Shown in pieces: positions 7,352-13,536 of a stretch of DNA of 23,825 bases. Below the pieces are notes generated by a model, which was given only the letters and a program-made list of their open reading frames with translations, was not told the origin of the DNA and did not search any database. Position numbers and translations under genes: made by a program. This DNA is from Candidatus Uhrbacteria bacterium (GTDB lineage Bacteria > Patescibacteriota > Patescibacteriia > JACQSD01). Location: NCBI GenBank assembly GCA_016206165.1, contig JACQSD010000046.1:1-23825 (forward strand), in the 5' to 3' direction. Positions within the stretch are counted from its first letter, which is position 1, and each line of letters begins with the position of its first letter.

Positions 7352-7876
7352 ATGTCCGAATATCTCCGACACAATTTGAGTATTCGTGATGATGAAGATA
7401 TTCTTCGGATCATTCGTCGTCATTGGACTACATTCTTTTGGGATTATTTTTTTCTCTTTCTTTTTGTGGTTGGCCCTTTTTTCCTTATCGTTCCATTATT
7501 TCGCTGGGGCATCAACGGCAGTATTATCTTTTTTGCGCTCCTCTGTGTGGGCGTATTTCTTGCACTCCGGACATTTGTGAGTTGGTATTTTAATGCGCTC
7601 GTCATTACATCAGTGCGTGTGATTGATATTGATCAGCGTGGTTTCCTTGAACGTCACGTCGCGGAAGTTGCATTCACACATATGCGGAGTATCGCAATGC
7701 AGAGGAAAGGAATTGCACAGACACTCTTCCGCCATGGGAATCTCATGGTGAGTCATGGCGAGGACGAGCTCATTGCACGCAATATTCCGGATCCGCACTG
7801 GGCGCTTGCAATTATTGAGAAAAGTCGGGAGCATATTCAAGAGACCTCTGCAAAAGTGGGTAGCCGCACCCTTTAG
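7352..7876 (+). CDS. Membrane protein with bacterial PH (bPH2/DUF304-type) domain
   Basis: 174 residues. Two adjacent hydrophobic helices (about 28-50 and 54-72) are followed by a YdbS/bPH2-type domain with VITSVRVIDIDQRGF and HGNLMVSHG. The family is membrane-anchored with a cytoplasmic PH-like domain; its ligand here is unknown. The last six residues (GSRTL region) and the stop codon are encoded by the left part of a palindromic repeat (7859-7909), so the C-terminus has been set by the repeat. The start abuts the right arm of the long inverted repeat, without a Shine-Dalgarno site. It follows the ATP synthase operon on the same strand. Confidence 0.8.
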   Translation: MSEYLRHNLSIRDDEDILRIIRRHWTTFFWDYFFLFLFVVGPFFLIVPLFRWGINGSIIFFALLCVGVFLALRTFVSWYFNALVITSVRVIDIDQRGFLERHVAEVAFTHMRSIAMQRKGIAQTLFRHGNLMVSHGEDELIARNIPDPHWALAIIEKSREHIQETSAKVGSRTL

Positions 7877-7909
7877 GGTGCGTAACGCAGGCTAAAGCCT
7901 GCGACTACC
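7859..7909. repeat. GGTAGCCGC...CTACC palindromic repeat, copy 1
   Basis: Two tandem hairpins, CGCACCC-TTTA-GGGTGCG and CGCAGGC-TAAA-GCCTGCG, are bounded by GGTAG/CTACC. The unit sits inside an outer 14-bp perfect inverted repeat, ACCTCTGCAAAAGT (7844-7857) and its complement (7923-7936). The left part codes for the end of the PH-domain protein. Confidence 0.93.
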
Positions 7910-7974
7910 AAACCAATGGATAACTTTTGCAGAGGTTTCTCAACAAAAAGAAAGGGTGGAAAGTGGCGATGGAC

Positions 7975-8032
7975 TTATCCACAGGGTAGAGTAATCGCTT
8001 GTGTGCTACTATTACAGATGGTGTGTGGATAA
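7975..8032. promoter_or_regulatory. Two inverted consensus DnaA boxes
   Basis: TTATCCACA at 7975-7983 and its exact reverse complement TGTGGATAA at 8024-8032 are 49 bp apart in a gene-free region. Both are perfect matches to the consensus TTATNCACA. This could be an origin-associated, regulatory or titration site; dnaA is not in the window. Confidence 0.5.
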
Positions 8033-8130
8033 CAATTTCTATGCATCAGTGCGACTTCACAGTTTACCGTATTGGACGCTTACAAGGCGTTGTGCGAAAG
8101 TCGCTCTCAAAAATTATACAAACCAGTGAA

Positions 8131-8154
8131 GAATCTCGGTAACCCCGAGATTTT
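8131..8154 (+). terminator. Intrinsic terminator
   Basis: AATCTCGG-TAAC-CCGAGATT is followed by a T-run (TTTTTG). It is on the plus strand downstream of the ATP synthase operon and PH-domain gene, and probably ends their transcript or a small transcript starting in the spacer. Confidence 0.8.
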
Positions 8155-8332
8155 TTGTTTCCGTCGCGGAAACAATCCGCCGCGTTTCAGAATGGCTTAG
8201 CCCCGAACCCCGCCTTGGCGGGGGGAGGTATGCCGGAGGAGAGAGGCGGATAGTACCTTGATAACTCAAATTCCAGAAAGGATCAAATAAGCGGTCATGC
8301 GTCACGAAACCTGGGCTTTTTGAGGAGGCTCT

Positions 8333-8719
8333 ATGCCAAGCGATGGCGATAGCAGCGGAGGGTGTATCATCGTCGTGGATGAGTGCGTTCCTGCGAGGTT
8401 GGCGGAACGCATCACCCGAGAACTTGGCCGACGGGTCAAGAAGGCGATTGCAGTCGCCTGGAGTGTGTGGCAGGGCTTCAAGGATCGGATGCTCGCGCAG
8501 GCGCTCATCGAAGCGTACTGTGCGAAAGGGTGGAACGTCATCTTCATCACGCGGGACTGGCGCTGGAAGAAGTCGGCGAAACTTCGGGAGCAGGGTGGGA
8601 GCCTCATCTCCGTCGTCAAGGTCGACCGCAACGTGCATCAGAGCGACGTCTGGGGCACGGTCGGGTCGCAAATCATCGGCGACGTGAAGGGCAGGCTCAA
8701 CCGACTCGCGATGGCATGA
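8333..8719 (+). CDS. PIN-like (DUF5615/Mut7-C-like) protein
   Basis: 128 residues. The pattern resembles PIN-fold nucleases of the DUF5615 type: an N-terminal strand ending in Asp16-Glu (IIVVDECVP), Asp51 (GFKDRML), and a later strand with ITRD carrying Asp75. Three spaced acidic residues fit a metal site; this is inference from motif spacing. The start has a strong Shine-Dalgarno site (GAGGAGG, 5 bases before ATG), unlike the ATP synthase genes. It stands alone, with a run of hairpins and its own terminator downstream. No antitoxin-like partner is adjacent, so a toxin role is not supported. The fold assignment is moderate. Confidence 0.55.
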   Translation: MPSDGDSSGGCIIVVDECVPARLAERITRELGRRVKKAIAVAWSVWQGFKDRMLAQALIEAYCAKGWNVIFITRDWRWKKSAKLREQGGSLISVVKVDRNVHQSDVWGTVGSQIIGDVKGRLNRLAMA

Positions 8720-8729
8720 ACAAAACGAT

Positions 8730-8934
8730 GGGTCCGGGGGCGATTCTGAGGCATCTCCGGACCCGAGAAACGAACGATGGCGATCCCTCCCGAGGCGACT
8801 CCGGGGCGCCTTGGGAGGGTCCCATCCGGGTGGAGGTGGACCGAGGGGAGTGTCACATTTTGAGGAACACTCTCCCCGGACCCTTCCATAAAAAAGCGGA
8901 CAGTGTTTGGGGGCACTGTCCGTCTCTTTTTATT
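8730..8934 (+). ncRNA. Candidate structured 3' region: three hairpins and a terminator
   Basis: GGGTCCGG/CCGGACCC pairs at 8730-8764. CCCTCCCgAGGCG/CGCCTtGGGAGGG pairs at 8785-8819. GGGGAGTGT pairs with ACACTCTCCCC (two-base bulge) at 8845-8877. A terminator CGGACAGTG/CACTGTCCG with a T-run lies at 8897-8934. It could be the structured 3' UTR of the PIN-like gene or a separate small RNA. No coding function is seen. It makes up most of the 313-bp gene-free stretch 8720-9032; the rest is repeat copy 2. Confidence 0.45.
8896..8934 (+). terminator. Intrinsic terminator of the PIN-like gene
   Basis: A 9-bp perfect stem CGGACAGTG/CACTGTCCG with an 8-base loop is followed by TCTCTTTTTATTG. Confidence 0.85.
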
Positions 8935-8955
8935 GTAGAGGTATCTGTAAAAGCG

Positions 8956-9031
8956 GGTAGCCGCACCCTTTAGGGTGCGCAGGCTTCCGCTCGAGGCGGA
9001 TCCGCCAGGGGCGGAAAAGCCTGCGACTACC
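8956..9031. repeat. GGTAGCCGC palindromic repeat, copy 2 (nested, 76 bp)
   Basis: The same frame as copy 1, but the second hairpin carries an inserted palindrome (TTCCGC...GGCGGATCCGCC...GCGGAA). It lies one base beyond the fmt stop. Copy 3 upstream of fmt is the same length, in inverted orientation, and identical at about 68 of 76 positions by hand count. Confidence 0.93.
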
Positions 9032-9032
9032 A

Positions 9033-10004
9033 CTATTTAAGTACAGCTCCAATAATTGTTGGGTGTCCATTCACAAAAGCGCGAGCGGTCATCGTTTGTT
9101 TTCCTTCAGGTTGAAGCAATTCAATTGCAAGAACGCCATCGCCACACGCAACGACGAGGCAATCATTTGCATCATCGAGCACTGTCCCGGGCGCTGCGTT
9201 TTTTCCCGAGCCCGGCCCGCTTCGCCGAAGCTCCAGCGAGGCGAGTCGAGAGGTTACCTTGATGCACTGCAAACGTATGGTTTTTTCGCCATACTTCCAC
9301 ATTGTCCACGATCCGGGCCACGGGGCCATCGCGCGGGTATGGCGTTCAATTGCTGCAGCGGATGTTGTCCAATCAATATGCCCGTCTTCCTTCGTGATCA
9401 TGCGCGTGAACGTTGCCTGCGTATCATCTTGCGCAACCGGAGCAAGTTTCTGTTCTCCCCACTGTGGTATCACCATTGCGAGAAGTTCGGCGCTTTGCAA
9501 AGCAAGTTTCTCACTCAGTGTCATCGTTGTGTCATCTGTGCTTATCTGTGTCGTCGTTTGTGCGAGAATAGGGCCATGATCCACTGCATCATCAAGGAGC
9601 ATGATGCTCACCCCGGTTTGTTCGTCCCCATTCATGATTGCAGTTTGGATGGGTGAGGGGCCGCGATATTTTGGTAAGAGTGATGGGTGCACGTTGATCG
9701 TTTTGCGCGGAGGAAAATCAAGCACTTCTTTTTTTAAAATTTCACCGTATGCGGCGACGACAAAGAGGTCCGCGTGATAGTGCGCGATGTCTTTCAAAAA
9801 ATTTGTATCGAGTTTTTCTGGTTGGAGCAACGGAATGCGGTGTTGTTGAGCGATCATTTTTACTGGTGGAGGGGTCAATTTTTTCCCGCGTCCAGCCGCG
9901 CGATCCGGTTGTGTGACAATAGCAACCGGCGTCAAATTTTTTGTAATCAGCGTTTTTAGAATGATTGCCGCAAATTCTGATGTACCAAAGAAAATGTACT
10001 TCAT
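9033..10004 (-). CDS. fmt: Methionyl-tRNA formyltransferase
   Basis: Transfers the formyl group of 10-formyl-THF to initiator Met-tRNA. The 323-residue protein begins MKYIFFGTSEFAA. The formyl-THF catalytic residues Asn104 and His106 (INVHPSLLPKYRG) and Asp142 (AVDHGPI) are present. The C-terminal OB-type domain ends with GHPTIIGAV. Relative to E. coli Fmt, about 17 extra residues (RLASLELRRSGPGSGK) precede the conserved NAAPGTVL; the underlying DNA (about 9210-9258) is GC-rich and includes GCTTCGCCGAAGC, consistent with a palindromic insertion. It is the last gene of the minus-strand glyA-folD-fmt cluster and is flanked on both sides by inverted 76-bp repeats. The enzyme is likely active. 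Confidence 0.95.
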   Translation of the reverse strand: MKYIFFGTSEFAAIILKTLITKNLTPVAIVTQPDRAAGRGKKLTPPPVKMIAQQHRIPLLQPEKLDTNFLKDIAHYHADLFVVAAYGEILKKEVLDFPPRKTINVHPSLLPKYRGPSPIQTAIMNGDEQTGVSIMLLDDAVDHGPILAQTTTQISTDDTTMTLSEKLALQSAELLAMVIPQWGEQKLAPVAQDDTQATFTRMITKEDGHIDWTTSAAAIERHTRAMAPWPGSWTMWKYGEKTIRLQCIKVTSRLASLELRRSGPGSGKNAAPGTVLDDANDCLVVACGDGVLAIELLQPEGKQTMTARAFVNGHPTIIGAVLK

Positions 10005-10026
10005 ACGTTGAGACTGTAGAATAATC

Positions 10027-10102
10027 GGTAGCCGCAGGCTTTTCCGCCAGCAGCGGATCCGCCTCGGGCGGAAGCCTGCGCAACCTAAAGGTTGCGGCTA
10101 CC
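10027..10102. repeat. GGTAGCCGC palindromic repeat, copy 3 (nested, 76 bp, inverted)
   Basis: The reverse-complement orientation of copy 2, filling most of the folD-fmt spacer and supplying the folD stop codon (GGGTAG). Its hairpin is CAACC-TTTA-GGTTG where copies 1, 2 and 4 have CACCC-TTTA-GGGTG. This is a compensatory base-pair change. Confidence 0.93.
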
Positions 10103-10943
10103 CACTAAGACTCGCATCAACGACGTTCCGAAGAAGATATGCCACAGTCATCGGCCCAACGCCGCCGGGGACGGGTGTGAGCCAACCCGACTTTTTTGCA
10201 ACGTCGGGATGCACATCGCCCCGAATTTTGCCGTCCACGAGCGTGGTGCCGACATCAATAACGATCGCGCCCTCCTTCACCATATCGGGCGTAACGCTTT
10301 TTGGAATGCCGCGTGCGGTGATGACGATATCGTATGTACACATCTCCGGGTGATGTAAGCCTACATCACCCGGAGATGTAGTTGACCTGTCGATGTCTGT
10401 CGAAACGTTACAGTCGGTGAGCATCTTTCTTATCGGCTGTGCAAAGGCAAACGAGTTCGCGAGGATGATCGCGTGCTTACCCGCAAGCGGTACATGCGTT
10501 GCTTCGATGAGCGCAAGAATACCTCGAATGACACTCGGAACAATCGTCGTGATCCCCGCGAGGAGTGCATCGATATTCTTTGGATGGAATCCATCTGCAT
10601 CCTTTTTTGGATCAATCGCGGCAATGAGCCGATCTTCAGAAAGTGGGTCGGGAAGTGGTACTTGGACAAGAATTCCATGAATATCCGTGCGGCGATTGAG
10701 CTCTAGGATTTTCTGTATAAGCTCCGCCTCTGGCGTTGCCGCAAAGAAAAGATATTTTTCAAAATGAATGCCCACTTCCTTTGCGGCTTTCTCTTTGAGG
10801 CTCACATAGAGATGCGATGCCGGATCATTGCCCACCAATAAAACCGCAAGCCCGGGGGCAACCCCGGACCTTTGTAGATCTGTCCGAATCTGTGCACGAA
10901 TACCGTCAGCAATTTTTTTTCCGTCAAGAAGTTGTGTAGACAT
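10098..10943 (-). CDS. folD: Bifunctional methylene-THF dehydrogenase / methenyl-THF cyclohydrolase
   Basis: Converts 5,10-methylene-THF to 10-formyl-THF, the substrate of the adjacent fmt product. Of the 281 residues, the substrate-side motifs are intact: the YxxxK catalytic lysine (Lys50), GILVQVPLP, DADGFHPKN and PVPGGVGPMT. Two oddities are seen. The usual cofactor-loop motif GRSxxVGxP reads ANSFAFAQP. A palindrome at 10340-10379 encodes SPGDVGLHHPEM around residues 189-201, in the loop before the strand YDIVITARG. ATG 10943 (MSTQLLDGKKIADG) is preferred; the upstream start at 10967 lies inside the spacer element. The stop codon TAG comes from repeat copy 3. Confidence 0.93.
   Translation of the reverse strand: MSTQLLDGKKIADGIRAQIRTDLQRSGVAPGLAVLLVGNDPASHLYVSLKEKAAKEVGIHFEKYLFFAATPEAELIQKILELNRRTDIHGILVQVPLPDPLSEDRLIAAIDPKKDADGFHPKNIDALLAGITTIVPSVIRGILALIEATHVPLAGKHAIILANSFAFAQPIRKMLTDCNVSTDIDRSTTSPGDVGLHHPEMCTYDIVITARGIPKSVTPDMVKEGAIVIDVGTTLVDGKIRGDVHPDVAKKSGWLTPVPGGVGPMTVAYLLRNVVDASLSG
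10340..10379. repeat. Palindrome inside folD, shared with the nth 3' end
   Basis: ACATCTCCGGGTGATGTA, a 4-base loop (AGCC), then its exact 18-bp complement. The same 18-bp arms, in the opposite order with a different loop, occur at 14165-14206. Confidence 0.95.
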
Positions 10944-11025
10944 TATTCTTCGAGTGAACCCCGTCATTCGACGGGGCGGGTCTTCGCGGAATCGAGAAGT
11001 TCTCGACTGCGCTCGAACAATAAAT
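10944..11025. repeat. 82-bp element forming the whole glyA-folD spacer
   Basis: Every base between the folD start codon and the glyA stop codon belongs to this element. Ends: TATTCTTCGAG and TCGAGAAGTTCTCGAC, three bases, GCTCGAACAATAAAT. The centre has CCCCGTC-ATTC-GACGGGG. The same ends bound the in-frame insertion in atpG at 4113-4181. Confidence 0.93.
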
Positions 11026-12273
11026 TTATAGATATGAGAAATCTGGATACAGCGGATGCTTTTCTGTCAGCTCTTTCACCATCGCGCGTGCTTTGTCTTT
11101 GACTCCGTCATCGGTGCGATGGGTGAGTACATCGAGGATTGTTTGCGCGATACGCTCCATGTCTGCCTCCTTGAGTCCACGCGTCGTGAGTGCTGGCGTG
11201 CCAAGGCGAATACCTGATGGGTCCATAGGTGATCGCGGATCATCTGGAATCATATTTTTATTCAATGTAATGCCAACACTATCGAGGACTATCTGCGCCT
11301 CTTTACCCGACAGCCCGAGTGGTGTCACATCAATGAGGAGCATGTGATTATCCGTTCCGCCAAACATAAGTTTTGCATTTGAGCCAGTGAATACTTTTTC
11401 GAGAGCCTTTGCATTTTTTTTGATCTGCTTCGCATATTCTTTAAATGATGGTTTGAGCGCTTCTTTAAATGCAACCGCTTTTGCAGCGATGTTGTTTTCA
11501 TGTGGTCCGCCTTGAAGACCAGGGAAGACTGCCGAATCAATGGCTTTGGCGTGATTTTTTTTACACATAATCATGCCGCCACGTGGACCGCGCAATGTTT
11601 TATGAGTTGTCGTCGTCACGACGTCGAATGACGTCACTGGGTTATTCATTTCGCCTGCAGCAATGAGCCCGGCAATGTGCGCGATATCGGCCATCGTCAA
11701 CGCGCCCACGTCGTCTGCAATTGTCTTGATTGCTGCATAGTCAATCTCACGCGTGTACGCAGAGTAGCCGACGAGAATGAGCTTTGGTTTATGCTCGTGC
11801 GCCATCGTGCGAATATGGTCATAATCAATTTTTCCTTCAGCGGTTGTCTTGTATCGAATGAAATTGAAAAGTTTCGCCATCCAGGTGACGGGGCTTCCAT
11901 GGGTGAGGTGTCCGCCGTGCGAAAGATCCATGCCAAGGATGGCGTCGTCTGGTTTCAAGAGTGCGGAATAGACGGCAATATTCGCGGGCGCGCCAGAGAG
12001 CGGCTGTACATTCACATGCTCTGCACCGAAAAGTTTTTTTGCTCGTTCAATTGCAAGACTCTCGAGCTTATCGATCTCATCGCATCCGCCGTAATAGCGT
12101 TGGCCAGGAAGACCTTCCGCATACTTGTTTGTCGCGACCGAGCCAAGCGCTTCGAGCACGGCGCGTGACACAAAATTTTCTGAAGGGATCATCTCCAGGA
12201 CATGGCGTTCGCGGCCAAGCTCTGCTTCGATTGCGTTTGCGATTTCTGGATCGGTTTGAGAGAGATAGGACAT
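11026..12273 (-). CDS. glyA: Serine hydroxymethyltransferase
   Basis: PLP enzyme interconverting serine and glycine while loading the one-carbon unit onto THF. 415 residues, normal length. The PLP lysine is Lys225 in TTTHKTLRGPRGG. SGAPANIAVYSALL, DLSHGGHLTHG and the N-terminal EMIPSENFVS are all canonical. ATG 12273 gives the standard N-terminus (MSYLSQTDPEIANAIEAEL); longer in-frame starts run through an ACGAATT-type hairpin. It is the first gene of a plus-to-minus divergent region and of the glyA-folD-fmt one-carbon cluster. No Shine-Dalgarno site is evident. Identity is certain. Confidence 0.97.
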   Translation of the reverse strand: MSYLSQTDPEIANAIEAELGRERHVLEMIPSENFVSRAVLEALGSVATNKYAEGLPGQRYYGGCDEIDKLESLAIERAKKLFGAEHVNVQPLSGAPANIAVYSALLKPDDAILGMDLSHGGHLTHGSPVTWMAKLFNFIRYKTTAEGKIDYDHIRTMAHEHKPKLILVGYSAYTREIDYAAIKTIADDVGALTMADIAHIAGLIAAGEMNNPVTSFDVVTTTTHKTLRGPRGGMIMCKKNHAKAIDSAVFPGLQGGPHENNIAAKAVAFKEALKPSFKEYAKQIKKNAKALEKVFTGSNAKLMFGGTDNHMLLIDVTPLGLSGKEAQIVLDSVGITLNKNMIPDDPRSPMDPSGIRLGTPALTTRGLKEADMERIAQTILDVLTHRTDDGVKDKARAMVKELTEKHPLYPDFSYL

Positions 12274-12282
12274 AATGGGGAT

Positions 12283-12352
12283 CGCGAAAACACGAATGAT
12301 GTATGAATTTACGAATTCGTAATTTCGTAGGGTATTCGTATTTTCGTTATCC
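12283..12352. repeat. ACGAATT/ATTCGT hairpin upstream of glyA
   Basis: On the coding strand CGAAAATACGAAT pairs with ATTCGTGTTTTCG around a centre containing ACGAATTCGT. It is the same word family as the atpE-atpF spacer and lies about 10 bases before the glyA start. Confidence 0.75.
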
Positions 12353-12376
12353 ATTTTAATGATCATATCAAACCCA

Positions 12377-12405
12377 TTGACAAACAGCAACAATTCTGGT
12401 AGGTT
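12377..12405 (+). promoter_or_regulatory. Putative sigma-70 promoter for the gene at 12474
   Basis: TTGACA at 12377-12382, a 17-bp spacer, and a weak extended -10 (TGG-TAGGTT). Confidence 0.45.
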
Positions 12406-12473
12406 GAGCTGATCAGTGGCGGTTTGGACATTCAACAAGATAGGTAACAACTCATCTCACGGAGAGGACCACC

Positions 12474-12869
12474 ATGGCAAAAGTCGTCGAGAAGTGCAAC
12501 CTTGAAGAGAGCGAGAAAGAGGTACTGCGTGCGATCGAGCAGCGTCTTCAGAATCTATTCGCGCAGGCAGATGCGATCGCGGAACAACAGCGACAACGCG
12601 GTACTGGGGTCGACATGGGCGACACGGTCCGGCGGGTTCGCGGAGTTGACTTTACGAGCATGGAACCGATCGACCGTATGATTGCGATGAGCAGCATGCT
12701 CGAACAGGTCATCTATGCGGCTATTCAACACGGCTATCCGATTCATTCCGTTCTCGGAACTCTATTCGGACGTCTCTTCATCCGTATTGAGGATGAACGG
12801 ACGAATAGGAAGTTCGAGCGCGATCTCGCACAAAACGTCCTCGAGAATCTTGCGAAGAGGCAGGAGTAG
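12474..12869 (+). CDS. Hypothetical helical protein
   Basis: 131 residues, soluble, predicted mostly helical, with no recognised domain. The N-terminal 40 residues are charged and coiled-coil-like (Glu, Gln, Arg, Ala-rich). A central hydrophobic helix pair (about 62-90) is followed by a basic/acidic C-terminal helix. A good Shine-Dalgarno site (GGAGAGG) lies upstream of ATG 12474, and a promoter-like sequence sits about 70 bp before the start. It is followed after 24 bp by a MazG-like gene, so the two probably form an operon ended by the terminator at 13355. Function unknown. Confidence 0.75.
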   Translation: MAKVVEKCNLEESEKEVLRAIEQRLQNLFAQADAIAEQQRQRGTGVDMGDTVRRVRGVDFTSMEPIDRMIAMSSMLEQVIYAAIQHGYPIHSVLGTLFGRLFIRIEDERTNRKFERDLAQNVLENLAKRQE

Positions 12870-12893
12870 GTTGACAACAACGGGAGGTGCGTC

Positions 12894-13337
12894 ATGGGCG
12901 TGAACATTGATCGTGCGGAGTGGAAGCCGGACGCATTGCAATTGGATGCGTTTGGCGCGCTCGTCGAGATGATCGTGAACGTGCTCACGGTTCAGGATGA
13001 TCTCCGGCGAGAGAAGAAGGGTGAGCCGGTCACTGGCCTCCTCGAACAGCGGATGCCGGAGAAGCTCATCGCGACGCTAAAGGAAGAATGCGATGAAATG
13101 CTTGAGGGGATCCAGAAGCGGGACAGGGTGAACCAGTACGAGGAGGCGTCGGACCTCCTCATGCGGTTTGCACGGATCTGTCGGACTCTAGAGCTCGATC
13201 CTACGATCATCGTCCGCGTCTTCTTCGTGAAAGCGCGGGCGATTGCGGAGCACGACGCCGCCGGCGCGCAGGAGCGTGACAAGGACGCGGAGCGTGCGGC
13301 GATGGAACGCCTCATCGCGGAGTACGAGGGGGAGTAG
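12894..13337 (+). CDS. MazG-like nucleotide pyrophosphohydrolase (tentative)
   Basis: 147 residues, all-helical. It contains EECDE at residues 64-68 and, 15 residues later, EASD at 84-87. This fits the EExxE...ExxD metal-binding pattern of all-alpha NTP pyrophosphohydrolases (MazG/HisE/dUTPase-2 type), and the surrounding helix pattern (LKEECDEMLEGI, YEEASDLLMRFARI) is compatible. That family hydrolyses nucleoside triphosphates to monophosphates, often as house-cleaning; the substrate here cannot be told. A Shine-Dalgarno site GGGAGG precedes ATG 12894. It is probably co-transcribed with the upstream orphan gene. The assignment rests on motif spacing only. Confidence 0.5.
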   Translation: MGVNIDRAEWKPDALQLDAFGALVEMIVNVLTVQDDLRREKKGEPVTGLLEQRMPEKLIATLKEECDEMLEGIQKRDRVNQYEEASDLLMRFARICRTLELDPTIIVRVFFVKARAIAEHDAAGAQERDKDAERAAMERLIAEYEGE

Positions 13338-13354
13338 GTTTCGATTTTTCGGTG

Positions 13355-13394
13355 GAGGGCAATGGCGTCGCAGCGCTGTTGCCCTCTTATTCAT
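13355..13394 (+). terminator. Intrinsic terminator
   Basis: GAGGGCAA (13355-13362) pairs with TTGCCCTC (13379-13386), followed by a T-rich tract. It ends the two-gene unit 12474-13337. Confidence 0.8.
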
Positions 13395-13457
13395 TTTCAA
13401 AAAATTTATATTCAGGTAGACTCACTAACTGGGAGTGTTGAATAATTTCATCGAATG

Positions 13458-13513
13458 GGTAGCCGCACCCTTTAGGGTGCGCAATGTATCGCAGGCTAAA
13501 GCCTGCGGCTACC
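13458..13513. repeat. GGTAGCCGC palindromic repeat, copy 4
   Basis: CGCACCC-TTTA-GGGTGCG and CGCAGGC-TAAA-GCCTGCG hairpins bounded by GGTAG/CTACC. It sits within an outer 10-bp perfect inverted repeat TGTTGAATAA (13436-13445) / TTATTCAACA (13516-13525). It lies just upstream of nth. Confidence 0.93.
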
Positions 13514-13536
13514 ACTTATTCAACAGGTTTCTAACT

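Larger units (their letters stand above)
7877..8332. other. Gene-poor spacer with DnaA-box-like sites and a terminator
   Basis: This 456-bp stretch contains the end of repeat copy 1 and its outer arm, then two DnaA-box-like 9-mers (7975-7983, 8024-8032). A short open frame of 33 codons (8041-8142) follows, then an intrinsic terminator (8131-8154). A GC-rich palindromic stretch lies at 8160-8250, including CCCCGCC-TT-GGCGGGG near 8203-8220. No convincing gene is seen; the 33-codon frame lacks a ribosome-binding site and its stop lies in the terminator stem. Confidence 0.6.

Noticed and set aside
8041..8142. A 33-codon frame between the DnaA boxes and the terminator
   Set aside because: No ribosome-binding site, no recognisable motif, and the stop lies in the terminator stem. 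Too weak to call a gene.
8333..8719. VapC-type toxin of a toxin-antitoxin pair
   Set aside because: No small antitoxin-like gene precedes or follows it, and the pattern is closer to DUF5615 than to VapC.
8383..8973. A 196-codon frame overlapping the PIN-like gene and the hairpin region
   Set aside because: It is out of frame with the gene that has the Shine-Dalgarno site, and it reads through hairpins, the terminator and a repeat. The composition is low-complexity.
8956..10102. Composite transposon carrying fmt
   Set aside because: There is no transposase or target-site duplication, and fmt is in a sensible one-carbon cluster. The flanking repeats are better treated as palindromic repeat copies.
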